This document shows, piece after piece, positions 13,502 to 14,030 of a stretch of 14,030 bases of DNA. The first letter of the stretch is position 1; every line of letters starts with the position of its first letter. Position numbers and translations under genes: made by a program. The notes under the pieces are model-generated. The model was not told where the DNA came from. It did no database searches and saw only the letters and a program-made list of their open reading frames with translations. The stretch is from an uncultured Nitrospira sp. (GTDB lineage Bacteria; Nitrospirota; Nitrospiria; Nitrospirales; Nitrospiraceae). The stretch is taken from assembly GCA_946479785.1 (NCBI GenBank), contig CAMLHQ010000081.1:1-14030 (forward strand), read 5' to 3'.

Positions 13502-13963
13502 ATGAGATTTTTTCAAGCGCTTCCGCAAAGCATTCTATCTATGAGCCTGGCGTTACTCATCTGTGTGAATACCGCTCAAGCAGGCAGCAATCTGGTGACG
13601 AAGCCCAGCAAGTATTCGGTCACGGAAACGATCGATCGGATCGAGAAGGCAGTGACGGCTAAAGGCATGCGGGTGTTTGCCCGGATTGACCACAGCGGTG
13701 AAGCAAAAAAGGCAGGCTTGGACATGAGGCCCACCGAACTGCTTATCTTCGGAAACCCGAAAGGAGGGACTGCATTTATGGTGGCCAAGCCGACTGCTGC
13801 GATCGATCTTCCGATGAAAGCCTTGGCATGGGAAGATCAAGACGGTCAGGTGTGGCTCACCTATAATTCACCCGAACTCCTGCATGAGCGACACGGTGTG
13901 CCAATGGAACTCACATCCAAACTCAATCCAATAGGCACCTTGCTCGAGCAGGCAGCAGAGTAA
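13502..13963 (+). CDS. Exported DUF302-domain protein
   Basis: This protein of 153 residues has a signal peptide (1-27, MSLALLICVNTAQA) and then a DUF302 domain (about 32-150). Family marks are YSVTETIDRIEKAVTAKGM at the start, FARIDHSGEAKKAGLDM, the central TELLIFGNPKGGT and the DLPMKALAWEDQDGQVWLTY segment. DUF302 has a small alpha/beta fold, and its biochemical role is not settled; it often sits near redox and metal genes. The ATG at 13502 has an AAGGAGGA site about 6 bases upstream. A perfect palindrome lies 27 bp before the start, so it is probably under control of a repressor, and separate from the barrel gene that ends 75 bp upstream. The export call rests on the N terminus only. Confidence 0.88.
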   Translation: MRFFQALPQSILSMSLALLICVNTAQAGSNLVTKPSKYSVTETIDRIEKAVTAKGMRVFARIDHSGEAKKAGLDMRPTELLIFGNPKGGTAFMVAKPTAAIDLPMKALAWEDQDGQVWLTYNSPELLHERHGVPMELTSKLNPIGTLLEQAAE

Positions 13964-14030
13964 GCGTCCTAAAGATCGCGGAACCAATGGGTCACGAGGT
14001 CATGCTCTCGGTGGAGGATCCTTTAGCAAG

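Noticed and set aside
13987..14030. Open frame from an ATG to the window end
   Set aside because: Fourteen codons, no ribosome binding site, and no way to judge it without the following sequence. I see nothing else certain in 13964-14030.
1..14030. Mobile elements, CRISPR arrays, tRNA or rRNA genes
   Set aside because: I looked for transposase or integrase motifs, regularly spaced repeats and tRNA-like stretches and found none.

Overview
The window looks like a chromosomal stretch from a Gram-negative, respiring bacterium rich in c-type cytochromes. My best guess is a Nitrospira-like member of the Nitrospirota. This rests on the mix of small exported cytochromes c, an ADP-forming acyl-CoA synthetase, a cupredoxin, a BCAM0308-family zinc protein, a DUF302 protein and outer-membrane proteins. 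It is an impression from protein content, not a marker-gene result. There are no tRNA or rRNA genes, CRISPR arrays, transposases or phage genes. I call 18 protein-coding genes, including one 52-residue gene that is easily missed.

Layout. (1) Bases 1-1726, plus strand: the end of a hemerythrin-like gene, then a tight row of cytochrome c, a half-length TauE/SafE permease and a second cytochrome c. (2) Bases 1746-5490, minus strand: an apparent operon of cytochrome c, a membrane protein fusing an N-terminal CPHC thioredoxin-like domain to a DsbD/CcdA-like core, and an ADP-forming acyl-CoA synthetase. (3) Bases 5733-6284, plus strand: an exported NTF2-like protein. (4) Bases 6294-9184, minus strand: a five-gene stress cluster of Hsp20, a 52-aa membrane protein, a phosphoribosyltransferase, a BCAM0308 zinc protein and a tandem universal stress protein. 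(5) Bases 9185-9803: about 620 bp with no convincing gene, carrying outward-facing sigma-54-like promoter strings and two inverted repeats. (6) Bases 9804-10990, plus strand: a secreted cupredoxin, a terminator hairpin and a flavodoxin-fold NAD(P)H oxidoreductase. (7) Bases 11074-11601, minus strand: a receiver-only response regulator with a damaged acidic pocket. (8) Bases 11700-13963, plus strand: a lipoprotein and an outer-membrane-barrel-like protein that overlap and both start with TTG, then an exported DUF302 protein behind a 16-bp perfect palindrome.

How the parts fit together. The window reads as an envelope-redox and stress accessory region. The cytochromes, cupredoxin and DsbD-like protein act outside the cytoplasmic membrane in electron transfer and thiol maintenance. 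The Hsp20-PRTase-Usp cluster resembles, in gene content and order, the hspX-Rv2030c-pfkB-Rv2028c dormancy operon of Mycobacterium tuberculosis, which suggests a low-oxygen or energy-starvation role. No single locus is a clearly new defence or biosynthetic system. The best leads are the stress operon with its small membrane protein, the reversed-order DsbD-like fusion, the half-size TauE between cytochromes, and the TTG/TTG lipoprotein-barrel pair.
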